Origin: Warburgia ugandensis
Taxonomy: Eukaryota > Streptophyta > Magnoliopsida > Canellales > Canellaceae
Direction: 5' to 3'
DNA: 64,000 bases
NCBI GenBank assembly: GCA_035236585.1
Contig: CP141137.1
Coordinates: 41,562,057-41,626,056 of the forward strand
The notes beneath the pieces are model-generated. The model was not told the origin of the DNA. It saw only the letters and a program-made list of their open reading frames with translations, and searched no databases. Position numbers and translations under genes: made by a program. This document shows, in pieces, positions 24,360 through 38,040 of the stretch. Every line of letters begins with the position of its first letter. The stretch's first letter is position 1.

Positions 24360-25689
24360 AATGACAAGAATTTGACTACCTAGATCTTCTAATAGGTTGA
24401 GTGTCTAAACTAAGAAATCTAAAGGAAATAAACATTTTTCAACTTGAACTAGAACATCTTCTATCACACCACATGAAATTTTCATTGACCTATCTATTAA
24501 TTGTAATGTGGTGGTAGTCTTCTTCATCTCACCTAGACCTATTTGCTTGTCACAGATTAAGGCAATAGGTTGACATTCGACCTCAATTAAGTAGTGCCCT
24601 ATAAACTATATGCGCCCTTATCAAACAAGATATTATTGGACACCATACATCTCTTAGGTGGGGTGTTGGGTTTAGAATGGAGCTGCCTTGCTCAATGAGA
24701 AGTGCTTTCTTTTAAACATTAATTCTCCTTTATTTTGTGCAAAGATCTTTTAAACTTTTGGCATAAGAAGGTACTTCTTTTATTCTATTAAGTAATGAGA
24801 TATTAGTGTTTACTCTTTTAAATACCTCCATTATCTTATTGAAATGCATACTCTTCTTATCCATTTGTAACCTTTGAGGATATCGAACTCTGGAAATATA
24901 ATGTGGCTCTAGATTGGGTAGATTGGTAGAGGGTGGTTTCTATTTCTTCTCTTTACCCTTCTGAGTTTGTATGGGCTTCATAGTATCCTCACTAAGTTTG
25001 GGATTCGTGGTCACATCTACTTGATTATCTATTGTTCTGCTACTCCTTAGGGTAGTTATGGATTTGGCTCATTCTTTATTCTTCTGTTTAGAAGATGAGC
25101 CTATCTCATACTAACCCTTAAGGTTATGTATAGGTCAACTAGGGAACTTTTCCTTTTCCCTTTCACTTAATAGCCAATCCATTTGACGATCCAATTTGGT
25201 AATGGAATTTGTAGTATTTTTCCTTGAGCAAGGGTCTCCTCCATTGATGTTTTCCTTAGTTGCTATGGAAACTACTAAGATTGTTATGGTTGCTTTAGCA
25301 TTGTGGCTCTAGGAAAAGGTTGAGATGGGGGAATTCAGGTGGACCCCCTAGATGGTTGTTTTGAGATCATGGCAAGGTGGGATTTCTAGCCACTCCCAGA
25401 TTATAGGTCACAGCATAAGGATCATTAGTAGATTTTTGGAATGCATTCACTTGCTCTAAAAGATATTTCAAGAATGTGGACCTAGATGGGCCTAAAGTAG
25501 TGGTGTGGGTTGGACTTGAACATATAGATTAAACCTCAGATGGAGGTTTCATGGAAGTTTTTTCTAACCAACATAGCTTCCCCAAAGTTATAAAAGTGGT
25601 TACTAAACTAATCAACCATATATGTCAATTTATCTATTTACTATGTAGGTCAAAAGTGGTCCCTATCTCATAAATACTGCTGTTCTTGT

Positions 25690-26485
25690 GAGGTTGGAAA
25701 TATCTATCAATCCTTATAGGATAGTCCTATTTTGGGAATTCTTAGATAGCATCTTGAAAATGTTCTATGCCTCAACATCTCTCTTGGTCAAGCGTGCCCC
25801 ACCACTACTAGCATCAATAGTATGACTATTATGTGGAGTCAAACCTTCATAGAAATAACGTATCTATTGTCAGTTCTCAAATCCATAGTGTGAACACTTG
25901 AGTAACAAGTCTTTCCACCTATTACAACATTCATAAAAGGTTCACCCTCTTTTTGCTAAAAATTTATAATTCTCTTACAGAGGGCATTGGTTTTGTGGAT
26001 TAGAAAGAATTTGTTCAAAAATTTCTTAGAAAATTGCTCTCATGTCATGATGGATCCTACTACTAATGAATTCATCCATGCTTTCACTTTATCTTTTAAA
26101 AAGAAGGGAAATAGCCACAATCTAATGGAGTCATTAGAAAAGTTACAGTATATAAATGTAGCATAAATGTCAAGGAACTCCTTGATATGGTGGCAGGGAT
26201 CTCTCTATCCAAGATGTAAAAGAGTGGTAGAAGTTGCATAGAACTCTATTTTAACTTGAAGTGTTCTGCAATGACTGTAGGTAGCATTATACAAGAAGGG
26301 TAGTTAAATTGTACCAGTATTGAGTAGCCTATTAAGGGCATAGTCTTTGTTGTTTCATTGACCATATCTACTACATAGGTTTCTAAATGTGCTCGCCTCC
26401 TAAGACTTGGCATTGTGTCCTTTTGAGCTATAAATCTAAGAGTACTAAGCCCAGGTTCAATGATGAATGACCTAAGGTACACCAA
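25690..26485 (-). pseudogene. Tat/Athila-like gag
   Basis: The N-terminal 79-codon open stretch (26246-26485) contains PTVIAEHFKLK, matching the start of the Tat/Athila capsid region. Downstream pieces in shifting frames read IKEFLDIYATF, SIRLWLFPFFLKDK, FLNKFF, RWKDLLLKCSHYG, YFYEGLTP and a SGGARLTKR-like end. In order these are the hallmark segments of this retrotransposon Gag family. Stops and frameshifts interrupt them. It would have formed the virus-like particle shell. Confidence 0.72.
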
Positions 26486-27770
26486 TACTTGGTGAATTGG
26501 AGTTCACTTTATATATAGTGAAAGAGTACTTTACTTATTTTTTCTTTCTTTTTAAAACTGAGGTGAAACTCAGCTATATGATACATATTGAAGGGCACAC
26601 AATTAATCCTAACCTTGATACAAACAAGCTGAAAGGTTTGATTTTTCTTTAAATTCTTTGGGGGAGTAAATTTTAGGTTATTTCTAACCTAGGTAGCTCC
26701 TCCTCTTTTTCATACATGTCCTATATCTTATTGCTTAGATCTTGATCTAAACCAACCACTTCACAAACTCCTTAGTCATCCATAGGTGATCTAAGTCATT
26801 GAATGTGCTGGCATAGCTAGTCCTTTAAATACTAGTGCAGTTGATTAGATAGGGCCCACTACAATGGTAAAAAGGTCACACCCTTCCAAGAGGGTCCTAT
26901 GAGCTCGTATGCTACTATAGGTCTCTTTTAGATTGATTTTAATTAATTGGTTGAGGTTAGGGCTGCGTTAAGTGATGGTTAATGTAGGTGGGCCAAGGGA
27001 TAGTGATGAAATCCATCCTTGATCTTATTGAGGTGATTGCCCTTACTAATAAGTTAAGCATATTCTCATGATAGATTAATCAATATATATGACACCTTAA
27101 AGTAATTAAATGTGCCATACGTATGTAGAAAAAAGTAGTAAACTAATGCAATTACCTATATGCTATTTAACAATGGATCAAGACCTTAACAAACTGAACA
27201 TTATGACCCAAACAACCTTTGTCCTTAGGTTATAGCCGAGCTTAGGCTATCTATGTTAAATAATTTCTAGTTATTGCAAGGTCCTAGGTATAATGCAACA
27301 AGTAATATAGTGGATGCACACTAGATGAATTACCCTATCAAACAAATAATGCAAACTAAATTATATCAAGTCCTAATATAGGAAATGTAAGGAGGTTAGA
27401 AAATCTTATAATGGGCTCTTGCATAAAGTCTTCTCATACAAGGGTGGGTCGATGTACATGCCACCTCTTCTTTTGAGTTAGGATGGCCTACCCTTAACCT
27501 ATCTTACTAAAACTCATTTTAATTTAAACAAAAATTATAGCATGTCCTCACTACAATTCACTTAAAATAATAAATAATTATAATCTATTCTAATTTCTCT
27601 CTTATTCTTGCTCCAACTTCTTGTAAAAATAAATATAAATGTGAGAACACAAAAATGCATTAGAATAATGGAAATAAAATGCAAACGCAACTAAAATGAA
27701 TGCAACCCTAAAATCTATGATAAGTGGTAAAGTAATTAACCTGGATTTTAACTAAAAAATCCATTGTTGG

Positions 27771-27788
27771 TACATGGCAATAGCACCA
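27771..27788 (-). other. Tat/Athila-like primer-binding site (Asp tRNA type)
   Basis: On the minus strand this is TGGTGCTATTGCCATGTA, a decayed form of the TGGCGCCGTTGCCGGGGA site typical of Tat/Athila elements. It lies ten bases inside the LTR end at 27798. Confidence 0.7.
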
Positions 27789-27797
27789 AAAACTTAA

Positions 27798-30700
27798 TGT
27801 GTTTTAAATAATACCACAAGTGCATGGATCTATTGTAACATAGATTTGCATGTAGGGGTCAATCCACAAAGACTTTATTGATAAGCAAAATTTAATTACA
27901 AACTATTTTAATTACTTTAGCCTAGCCAAATAATTTATTTGACTAAATTAATTTTCTAAATTGCTAAAAATTAGAGAAATCACATAGAATGTTAGAAATT
28001 AAACCTAAGCCTAGGAATGAAAAATAAATTTTTTTAATAACTAAGCTATCTATGTTATTTTTACTCATGTAATTAGAAGCATGATGTTTCTAATACATAA
28101 AAAATATTTCTTTTAAAAGCTCTCTTTATATGATTTTCTTAATATCGGTTCACAACTTGGTACTATACTTATTCAAAGTATAACTAGTCTTCTTAGGGCA
28201 CTAACTATCAAAGATTATCATATAGCCCCTCTTTCTACAATACTCTTTATCCCTTTAAGTCAAGCAATCATAGAGCATGTGAACCTAGAGTGCTATGAAC
28301 TAATATTAATATTAGTTACTTTTATTACTTAAGATGACTTAATCTTAAACATATATCACTCTAATATGTAATTCATTCTAATACCCTAACTAATGACATA
28401 AACATGAAAGGATAAAATAAATCTACAAGTACTAAAGCAAGTAAATATAATATAAAAGAAATAACACTTAAAACAAAGAGAGAGAAACTTTTATTCTATT
28501 AAAATGGAAATTGCATCATTTGATTACAAGGAAAAGAATAAAAAAATAAAAAACAACTAATTCTATGAGTTAGAATACACTCACCTTGAATGTTTAATGT
28601 GTCATTGAGAGATCATCTAGTGAATCCCATTAACCTGCACACGAGTACCTTTTCTTTTCCATTATCTACTTGTGATATAACTCATGCTGTGTCACTCAAC
28701 ATAGCCATAGATCACTAACCACACATGCCATAGCCCTTGGAAGAAGTCTTTACACCCAAAAATATACTTTATGTGTGTAATTCTAAGAGAGAGAATGAGA
28801 TTTGGATAGGATGGAATGATATAGGATAGGATGGAAGTGTAGGGCTGTTATTTTAAGATATAGAATGTGAATAGAAAATTTTAGAAAAATAAAACAAGAT
28901 GGTAAAAAATTAAGGCGTGATAATGAAACTAAAATTTGGTATAAAAAGGGTGAATGTGTTATGATTTTTAGTTAAGGGAAGTGCATTTTGAACCATTTGT
29001 ATGACCATAGGGTGGAAAGCATGATTCGAATGTGACTCCTACCTATGGAAGCTTGTAAATATGATGCAAACATGTGTCTATGGCAGTGATAAGTGTTAAT
29101 GGACAAAATTGAATAACACTTAAAATGAAACATGACATAAATCTATGCCTAACTCATGCAAACAATCAACTATAACTTCAATCCACTAATTGTAATAAGA
29201 CGGCCTAAGATGACTAAATTCAACTAATTAAAATTAAACAATCCTCTAACCTCTCCCAAAATCATCCACTAACTATCTTAGTCAACAACTAAACCACTCA
29301 AAACCATGTGCATAGTCAGTGGGTTGTGCAAGGAATCAAAGTGAATTTGGTTGAGAGAAAAACTTCATTAATATATATTACTAAGGATGCTTGAATAATA
29401 AACTACGGAATGAAGTAAAACATCACCATCTACAACCAGGGTTCAGCCCAAAGACTCTTTGAAACAATGTACATATCACCTACATTGGAGCACATGGATC
29501 CAATGAGTTATCTATTTGATTTGAATGAGTAATGGAAGTGTAAATAAACAATGCTAAAATAATAAACTATGAAACCAAAAGCAAGGATCAATTAAGAAGT
29601 AAAATTCTTTACCCTAGCATTAACCATTCAGGAAATGGAAGATTTATCAACAAATTTTCATTGATTTCAACTTAAGTTACAAGGATGGTGCACACCAATC
29701 TTGATGTGTGTGCATGCACCATGCTTCACAATGTAAATCCAACTTAAAACCTTCTAGTCCCTCATACTCCAACTAGCACAAAGATAAGGGGAGAAATCCA
29801 ATGGAACAAAGTAAATCTTTAAAGGAAATAAGCTAGAACCTAATGAAACCTAGGCTAAGTATACAACTAAAAGGCAAGGTAAATGAACATTCCTATGCTT
29901 GAAGGAAACTCGTCTAGAACATATAAGCAATGAGAAACCCAAAACGTGAAAGAACCCAAGCTCCAAGTAGAAGAAGTCTAGAAGAAATGCCACAACAAAG
30001 AGGGGTCTCCAAGATAAAAGTCATAGAACTACTTTTAAGGATGAGGGAGGCACCACTTTTTTAGGAATGTCTCACGCCCACAAAAAATGCTCCACATGTT
30101 GTGAACCTTAGGCTTCTTATAAGTGGTTGACCTTCTAAGTTGGGTCGTGTATGATCTTAAGGTGGAAAGGAGATTGGGGATTAGATCTAAGATGGAGATT
30201 AAGAGAGATCTAAAGTAGCTAAAAGGATTATGTGTGAATCTAGATGGTTAGGAAAGAAAGAGATAGATGGAGAAAGAAATAGAAGGTGAGAGTAGAAGGG
30301 AAATCAAGTGTGTAGGCGGCACACAAGGAATGGATAGCTTAAGATCTCAAGTAGTTAGAAGGATTATGTGTGAATTTAGATGGTTAAGAAAGAAAGATAT
30401 AGATGGAGAAAGAAGTAGAAGGTGAGAGTAGAAGGGAAATCATGTGTGTAGGTGGCATACAAGGAATGGATAGCTTAGAGAGTGGAATTGGAAAGGAGCT
30501 CCTATCTTGTAGGAGCTAGGAGTGGAGCTCCTTTCCTTGCCTACTTTCAAGTGGAAGAAAGGTGAGGAAAGGGGAAAAATATGTTGAACTAAGTTGGGTG
30601 GTGAAAAAGGAAATCAAATAAGGATTGGATGGAAAAGGGTATGTGGCATCTTGGGATTGTCTAACCAATGGTGGGAGTTATAATTTTGCTAAGAAAATAG

Positions 30701-31634
30701 GAGGCTCCTCTTTGGTTTTCACATAGAAAAGTTATGGGGTGGAAGTGCTATGAAAAGGTGGCAGCCCTTGGATTAGAATTGAATGGTGGGGATGATGATA
30801 TGGATAGGAAAGAAGGGTTAAGAAGGAAAAATATAATTGGCTAGTCTAGCATAGAGTTGGAAAAGTGAGAGAGTTTTAGAAAGTGAAATTCGTAGTGCTT
30901 CTTTAGGGTGAGGTAGAGAGAGAGAGTGAGAAAATCATGAAAAAATAATAAAAATGGAGTGGTATCTTCCTATTGGTCTATATGCTATTTACAGAAGTGG
31001 AATTTCCCTCAATTATCTTCAAAATAACTCTAAAAATGCCAAGGATATTTCTTTGGATCTTCCTCCAATCATAACCTTCCATGTAGCTTGGATCATATGG
31101 CTTGATGGCTAAGTTTGAGAGCTCTATTGGCATGGTTTCATGGTTATCTTTGAGGGATTTCTTGGCTTGGCTTGGTGGCTCAACCTTTTGGCTTTGATGG
31201 CTAGTTAAGCTTCTTAGCTTATCCTCTCCTTCATGGCTTGTATATGGTTAGGTGTCTTGAGTGAATCCCATGCAAAGGTGGTGGACTTTGCATGGCTTGC
31301 GGACAGGCCCTTTAGCCACCTCTAGCTCTCCTAATTGGATCCATTACTTTTCCTAAATATGATCTTGACCTTAGATCCCACTTTGGATTAATGACTTTTA
31401 GGTCTTGACTTGATCTTTCGATCTTGATCTTTTATTTTTCATGCAATCAATCCTGCTTCCTACAAAAAGTTAAAAACTCTGATTAAATCCTAGAAAAATA
31501 TGGTTATTCACATACTTACCTTGAATTAGCCTTTGAACCTACAAATTATCAATTTTTTTCTTTTTTAGGTTAGAAATGCATGTGTTATAAATTTTGGTCA
31601 AAAACCTTAATTTACCTTTATAAGTTATAACACA
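27798..31634 (-). repeat. LTR of the Tat/Athila-like element
   Basis: On the minus strand it starts TGTGTTATAACTTATAAAGG and ends TTTAAAACACA, giving TG...CA ends with short inverted repeats, 3,837 bp. Close to its 3' end is a GTGGATTGACCCCTAC segment of a kind common in LTRs of this lineage. It contains a 136-bp tandem duplication (30206-30477). The upstream boundary at 31634 is based only on the terminal dinucleotides and is less certain than the PBS side. Confidence 0.6.
30206..30477. repeat. 136-bp tandem duplication inside the LTR
   Basis: 30206-30341 and 30342-30477 are nearly identical direct repeats starting AGATCT-A/C-AAGTAG and ending GGAATGGATAGCTTA. Confidence 0.85.
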
Positions 31635-33127
31635 TGGGTACCTAATTGGGTGGTTTTTAATACAAAATTAGACACCTATTAGAATGGAAGATGGGGTGTG
31701 AAGATATCAATTATGGGGTGGAAAGATTAATCTATGAAATTGAGAGTGAAAAGATACGTAGAAAAAAATTTGAAAATAAAACAGTGGAGAAAGGTTAATA
31801 AAATGGGTAGAAAAGATTGAAAATATAGTATGAAAAGAAAGAATGAATGAAAGGGTTAAGGATCAATTTCTATATTGATCTTTTGGTGACTAATCGAAGA
31901 CGGGATCAAGGGATAGGGGAATGATTCTAAAGATGATATGAACTATAATAAAAAATGGAATAAAAAGATGGAATGAATTGAGGTATCGTGGAACAATGAA
32001 TTGAGCCTTTCTTACCTCTTCTCTTCTCCTTACATGTTCCTCCCTTTAGGATTCTCTCACCTACTATTTGATCACTTTGTATGGTCCTTTAGGTTTCTCC
32101 CATATTTTTTTCTCTCTTCTAAGCTATGAAGCAAGTGAATGGAGTGTCATATCGGTTAATGAAGGCTAGATGGTGGGGATTAAAGCAAGGAAAAGAGGTT
32201 ACAAAGAGAGGGAGGCATATAATGGATTTTTGGTTGCGTTGGAGTTTAGAAATCTAAGATGAATGTAAGCCATTGTATTGAAATGAGTGGTGAAGATTTT
32301 TCATACTTAAGGTTTTGATTTGACTTTTCAACAAGGAAAAGGGGCTAAGGTTTCCTATTTCTCTATTCTTTTTTACTCCTCCATCAGATTATGCTTGAGG
32401 CCAATGATGGTTGGTTGACATTTCCTTGAAGTCTCCTATCCAAAAAGACATTAGTTTAGGCTCATTCCTTCTCATAAGTCATATTGATATGCCTTAAGAT
32501 GGATGGCTATGATTTCATAACAATTTTCTTATCCAAACTGATTCTTCTTATTTATTTTCTCCTCATCTCACCATTTTTATCTTCAGCCAATGATATTAAA
32601 GTAAAAACATATTGTACACCTAAGGATAACACATTTTCTCCCCCTTGAAAAATGGTGGGCAGCCCACCAAAATTTTCTCCACCAATCATAATTTAGCATT
32701 CTCTCTCATGCATGGTTGCATACCATTGATCAATTCTAATTCCAAAGGCTTTTCATTGGTTGATTTAGGATAGTCATTTTCTCATGGAAAATTCGTGTCA
32801 TACATGGAGGTGGTCCCCATTCTAAAGTGCAAAGAGACAAAGTGAGGGATTTAGGTCTCCTACAAGTCCTCACTTGAGTGTACTTCACATGCATGCTTCT
32901 TTTGACATGTGTGGCTCTCAATCTTCTCTTAAAAGCTCCCCAAAGGTGGTGAAATGTATACATGTATACGTGGAATTTTTGTCACCTTATGTTTTGATAC
33001 TTACAGCCTCTTTTGTGAGGATAAGTTTTGGCGATGCTTTTAAGGTTTTTAACTATGTTGAAAATGATGACGTCACCCACTTAGCATTCTGAAATCCAAT
33101 ACTTCAAAATTTTGGTAAGTGGGCTCA
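31635..33127. other. Unassigned AT-rich sequence
   Basis: Only short ORFs and no protein motif, terminal repeat or tandem repeat recognised. It may include further upstream parts of the Tat/Athila LTR if its start was misplaced. Confidence 0.35.
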
Positions 33128-34787
33128 TGTTGACACTCAAACTCTGGATTATCCATCTATTAGGTTTTGGAATGCAAAAAATGCCTTTTTTACTATTGTA
33201 CCCTAATCTTGCAAATATGGAGATACCCATTATTAGTGATCTTTCTAATAAAACAAGAGCTAAAACTTAACAAATATAGAGGTATTCTATGTAATAATTC
33301 TATATACCTCACTACCCAAGGATTCCACTAGTTAGTCTAGGTTCAATGCCTTAAACACTCAAGGTTAGCACATGTCTCAAATTTGATCTAAGTTCAAAGT
33401 CCTAAGGTAACTAGGAAGCTCCAATCCAAAGGACGAGTCTAGATGCTTATGGGCCTTGGACTCTCCTTTTGGGTAGACTCTAATAGGCAATGTCTTGACC
33501 CAAATGGAATGTTTCCTTAGCCCCTAAAATTCTAGCCCAAGTTGAATGTTTACTTAGGCCATAATATCCTAGTCCAAGTGGCATGTTTCATAGTCAACTT
33601 CTAACTTCTAGCCCAACATGTCCCTACTCATGCAGGTTTTTGTAGCTTAATTTTCACCTGCCCATGATGTCTACCAATGGTTGTCCTAAGTGGGCTTTAA
33701 ATACAGGATAAAACTATCTTGCACACCCATTTGGGCCTCTTAATTTCTATGACAATTTTGACTTGACTTCAATCTACTATGGATGGTCCAATCTCATGCA
33801 TTCCTACTTCCCTAGAGAATGTTTACTCTAGCTCTAAATATTTTTCATTCCCTTTCACCTCCTGAGCATTACACCATGATGGTCTAGAAGAATAATTCTT
33901 ATTTCATACATGACTAGATTATGGTGGGAACACGTGTAGCAGAGCTAACATTATCATAGTTGAGCCCATTATATTTTGAGTTGTGTGCTTCTAGGGAGTG
34001 AGATTATGATTTCATAGATGAAATCAGATGACGACAGGAGATAGTATTGGTAGACATACTCATAAGAGTTAAGTAAATTCTATGATTGATTATTTTACTA
34101 TCATTAGTTGAATGATTTTATTGCATCATGACTATCCTCAATCTATCAATTTTATTGTATGTTCTTTATTTAAGTAGAGATGTATCTTTACATTTTGATG
34201 CTTAAGAGCTGCTATGGTGCATTACATTGATTGACTAATGAGAATTTAGTCATAAGTTTTTTTATTTTATATAAACATGAATTCAAAATCATTGAGTGCT
34301 TACATGATGTACGTCGTAGTTATCAATTTTTTAGTTTTGGTTTCACTATAGGGTATCTTTGTATAGTCAAGCCACCACAAACCCTGCAAATTTGTGTGCA
34401 AAGGCTAAAGTCATGAACTACAAGATTAGAGAGCTAGAGATTGGCAATAGTCTATGAAAGTGAACACTAGTTGTAGAAAAATGAGTATTTGATTCTATTT
34501 TAGACTATTTATGTAATAATGCCCAATATGCTACACATTTATCATAGTGAACCTTTGCATTTATAGTTGTGTTGTGACTTGGGAGTATTTAAATTAAATG
34601 TGGTGTATAGGACTCAAACATGAGTCTTGATTTTTTTGTTCAAGTTTGACACTTAGAAAGTTTGAAAAATAAGTCTTAAAAAGGATTATAGTTTGAAAGA
34701 TAAATTTTAAAGAAAAGATTTGGGTACCTACTTTTCAAAAATAATTTTTTGAAAAGATATTTGTGTTTCAAAAACCAAGGTGTCACA
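33128..34787 (+). repeat. LTR-like remnant
   Basis: It begins TGTTGACACTCAAACTC and ends AAACCAAGGTGTCACA, resembling the LTR ends of the chromoviruses here (GGGTGTTACA in D, GTCGTCACA in A). Near its end is a perfect 10-bp hairpin CTTTTCAAAA/TTTTGAAAAG (34731-34756). No PBS follows and flanking 5-mers do not match, so this is an old fragment or solo LTR with uncertain start. Confidence 0.4.
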
Positions 34788-35969
34788 GTTTTCAATTGAG
34801 ATGCTTGTTTGTCTTAACTAATGAGAATTTGTAAGTCATCTCATTTCTATAGTGTAGTTTATTTGTGAGTTCAAAGACATTATTCTTGGGCTATTTAAGA
34901 CTAGGAGGGTAGCATTTGGTGCCTTTAAGAGAGAGAGAGTCAGCCACATCAACTTTATGAAGTTCTTAATCTTCATGTCTATGGACTTCTACAACTCTGA
35001 CATTCAAGGGCTATACAACGCAATAGATTAGAGTTGGATGGGATGAAATAGGAAACTCAAGGTTAGCTAAGTGCTATTCTAAACAACCACATTCCTCCTC
35101 CATAAGGCATGCTCAAACTCAATTTTAATAGAGCATGCTTTTGAAATCATGATGCCTCAAGTATTGGAGGACATATTAAGGATCACCGAGGTACACTTGA
35201 TTTAATTATGTTGGTCCATTTACAAATGCTAATATGGTAGAGTCAAATGTTGTTTCATAGGGGAATGATGCTTGTTTGCACTTAGGTATGGAAATGGGTT
35301 GGGTCAAGCAAGGAAACCAAACCTAATGACCTGTAAGGAACAGGGTTAAGGTCAGACTTTTTATGACCCAAGGTGGTTAGAGTCAAAATTTCTATGACCC
35401 AAGGTGGGCTAGGTTTGTGTCAAGGTAAACCAAAAATCAGCCAGACCCAACCCATAGTCTATTGCCTAGAGATCTAGTGCAATGTCACTATCACGTCACA
35501 CTGATAGGAATGCTTGATCTAAAGATGAAAAAGCACTTGGCTAATGAATTATACATCAATAGATCGTAGTTAGCATATCAACCTTGTCAGTCAATTTAGT
35601 AGGGGATTATTCTTCAAATTGTGCTCATTATTATCTATTCTATTAAGATAACATATGGAACTTTTATGGAAAACTATCCATATCTATTCTACTTTGAAAA
35701 CAGACAAGACCTTTTTCCAAAACACAAAGTGCCATTTCAATTTACAAAACATGGATTAATAGGTGAAATGAATATTTCATCTCTAACCAAAAAATCTAGA
35801 AAATTCTCCTCTATTTTTTGAACAAAACACATTTGACGCAAGCAATGTGATAAACCTGATAGATTCCAATTTCAAAATTTAAGATACAAATTATGACTCA
35901 ATCTTCATTCTATCAAATTCAAATAAATTTCATAATTTTTGAAATTCAACATTTTTCCCCAGTTAAATA
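34788..35969. other. Unassigned sequence with a possible MITE
   Basis: No gene recognised. It contains a short GA microsatellite near 34930-34940 and the inverted-repeat element at 35294-35455. Confidence 0.35.
35294..35455. mobile_element. Possible 162-bp MITE-like element
   Basis: Perfect 12-bp terminal inverted repeats ATGGGTTGGGTC and GACCCAACCCAT bound a 162-bp interval, which also contains two copies of TATGACCCAAGGTGG. No convincing target duplication was found at the edges, so the family cannot be given. Confidence 0.35.
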
Positions 35970-37617
35970 GTTCAAAACATGATTTATCATTTCCTAGAAA
36001 TCTATCTAGTCACAACCCATAGTCCAATATGTGCATAACAAGTTTATACATGTCAGATCATAATAATCAAAGACATGCCTATACAATCTATTTACCACAT
36101 CTGAGAGACATTATAAGCATTTTGCTCAAACATGCATTGCTAGCATAGTCTTTTGCTACTACGATCCTCATCGAACTTCCTTCTAGCTTGAGCTAGTGTT
36201 CCTTCAAGTCAAATTCTTTAGATCTAAGATATTGTAAACAATATAATATCTTAACAAGCTTGTGCTTATGTTGGTCATTAACATCAAATGGGACAATTCA
36301 TAATTCATGTCATAAACATATGTCTAAAATTGGGATAGATAACATAAAATAGTAATTTCATTAAATGAAAATTCATACAAAACCAACATGAAAGACATAC
36401 ACTCATCAAGTAAATGAAAAGATGGCAATGCATCAAAACGCTTAAAAGCACTTAAAGTAATCATCATATAATGCATCATATGTACATCCCATGTCCAAGG
36501 AGATTGCACCTTAAATAAGTTTCCCTAAGTTTTTTAGGCATTCATCATTTGGCAATATTAGCTGTAAATTAGTCATGAGTACTCATACAGTCCATTAGCA
36601 TAGCTAGTACAAAGGAAGCCAAAATTTCTAGGTAGCGCCAACACGAAGGATGAAACCATGCAAACCTCAAACCTTAAGAATGCTCAACCTCATTGACTAT
36701 TTGTTCATGCTCAAGCTATTGATACCAAAGTGGGGAGACTCCATTTTGGTGTGCATGGAGAGGGAGGAATCAGCCCATGATTCATCCTCACTTTGAAGCC
36801 ATTATATATGGCAGGGTATCTATATAAATTTCAGAGGACAGATAATTGGTCAAAAACCCTCCTTACATAGGGCCCACTACATTATCCTTAGCACATAAAA
36901 AACAAATCCATGGGATCCATAATCCCATCTTGACCACAATGTCCTTAAAAACTCAATTGATGATCTAGTCAAGTTGTGCATGTCTCAAGTAAAACAACTT
37001 GGCAAAATCCCAATCCATCAAGACCAGAAATAGTCGAAAACCAATTCAAAGGATCGATAAAATCATGTACTCAACTTAGGTGAAAGATATTCAATAACAT
37101 TCATTTGTAAATCATCTTAATGTAGTGTAAAAATCTCATTTAATGAGAAATCTATTGCACATAGTATCCTCTTCCTAGGAGACTCCTAGGGCCTGACTAA
37201 ACCTGCCCTCATCAATTGAAAGCAAGGAACCATAACCATAATCACAAATAAATCATGCACTGAAATAGAAATCATGCATCGAATCATAATTATGGATCAA
37301 ATTTCATATATGGAAGTAAAACTCATATCAAATATCTAAAATCACTATCTCCCATGCCAAAATTGAAATTACAATTTAAATTTCCACATTTTCAAATCTA
37401 TTTCATTAAGAACTTATCAAATCTTGGAACCACCTACCTCTGATGATGTTTCATCAAATTTACCTTGACCTTTTCTTTAACTCAAAACATAGGTCAGCTC
37501 AATTATGCATCAAAACCTAGAGACCAAATCCAAAATTCAAATTGCACATCAACATAGATTGCACATCAAACATTCCAAGTCTCACATTATGTAGATAATA
37601 CTTCAAATATTCATGCT
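35970..37617 (-). repeat. Chromovirus-type LTR fragment, minus strand
   Basis: It follows the same succession of segments as the element C LTR (7480-8460). These include a TAAGATATT hairpin at 36225-36253 preceded on the minus strand by a CACAAGCTTGTTAAGAT lead-in, and the GATACCAAAGTGG/GGGGAGAC block at 36720-36745. Neither LTR terminus nor a PBS is visible. Its right end abuts the CACTA-2 terminus at 37618, so CACTA-2 may have inserted here. Confidence 0.5.
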
Positions 37618-38040
37618 CGCTACTACACAGGAGGCTTTTAAAGCTAGTAAAAAAATATTAATAGAAGTCGGTAACAAAAGCAACTTCTATCAAGGCAACT
37701 TGAAAAATCAATAAGAAAGAACTTGGCAAGGAAACAACTTTAAAAATCTCAATTTTTAATGTCATTCTAAAAAAGTAACTTTAAAAAAGGAATCCTTTAA
37801 AGTTGTTTGGAAAAAAACAACTTAAAAAATAGCCTCTTTTGAAGTCATTCCATGAAAAACAACTTCAAAGATATACTAATTTTTGAAGTCATTTTAGAAA
37901 ACCAACTTAAAAAATGAAGTCTTTTAAAGTCATTTTTTTCAAACAACTTCAAATACAGACTCTTTTGAAGTCATTTTTTCCAGAACAACTTCAAAAGATG
38001 TTATTTTTGGAGCCATTTTTTTAGAATGACTTTAAAAGTT
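37618..38040 (-). repeat. CACTA-2 3' terminus and subterminal hairpin repeats
   Basis: The terminal 26 bp align to the CACTA-1 end; the first CACTA has become CGCTA. From about 37680 there are repeated CAACTTCAAA and TTTGAAGTCATTTT motifs in alternating orientation, a diverged version of the 42-bp units of CACTA-1. Confidence 0.72.

Larger units (their letters stand above)
23950..31634 (-). mobile_element. Tat/Athila-like Ty3/gypsy element, minus strand, lacking pol
   Basis: Reading leftwards on the minus strand: a 3.8-kb LTR (31634-27798), an Asp-tRNA-type PBS (27788-27771), a leader, gag (about 26490-25690) and a protease-like segment (24400-23961). No RT, RNase H or integrase and no second LTR were found before CACTA-1. 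The combination of Asp-type PBS, this gag type and a protease ending in a fixed FLATA box is typical of the Tat/Athila lineage (established knowledge). It is a deleted or non-autonomous copy. Confidence 0.75.

Noticed and set aside
33128..34787. Complete solo LTR with TSD
   Set aside because: Flanking 5-mers (GCTCA and GTTTT) do not match, so only an LTR-like remnant is claimed.
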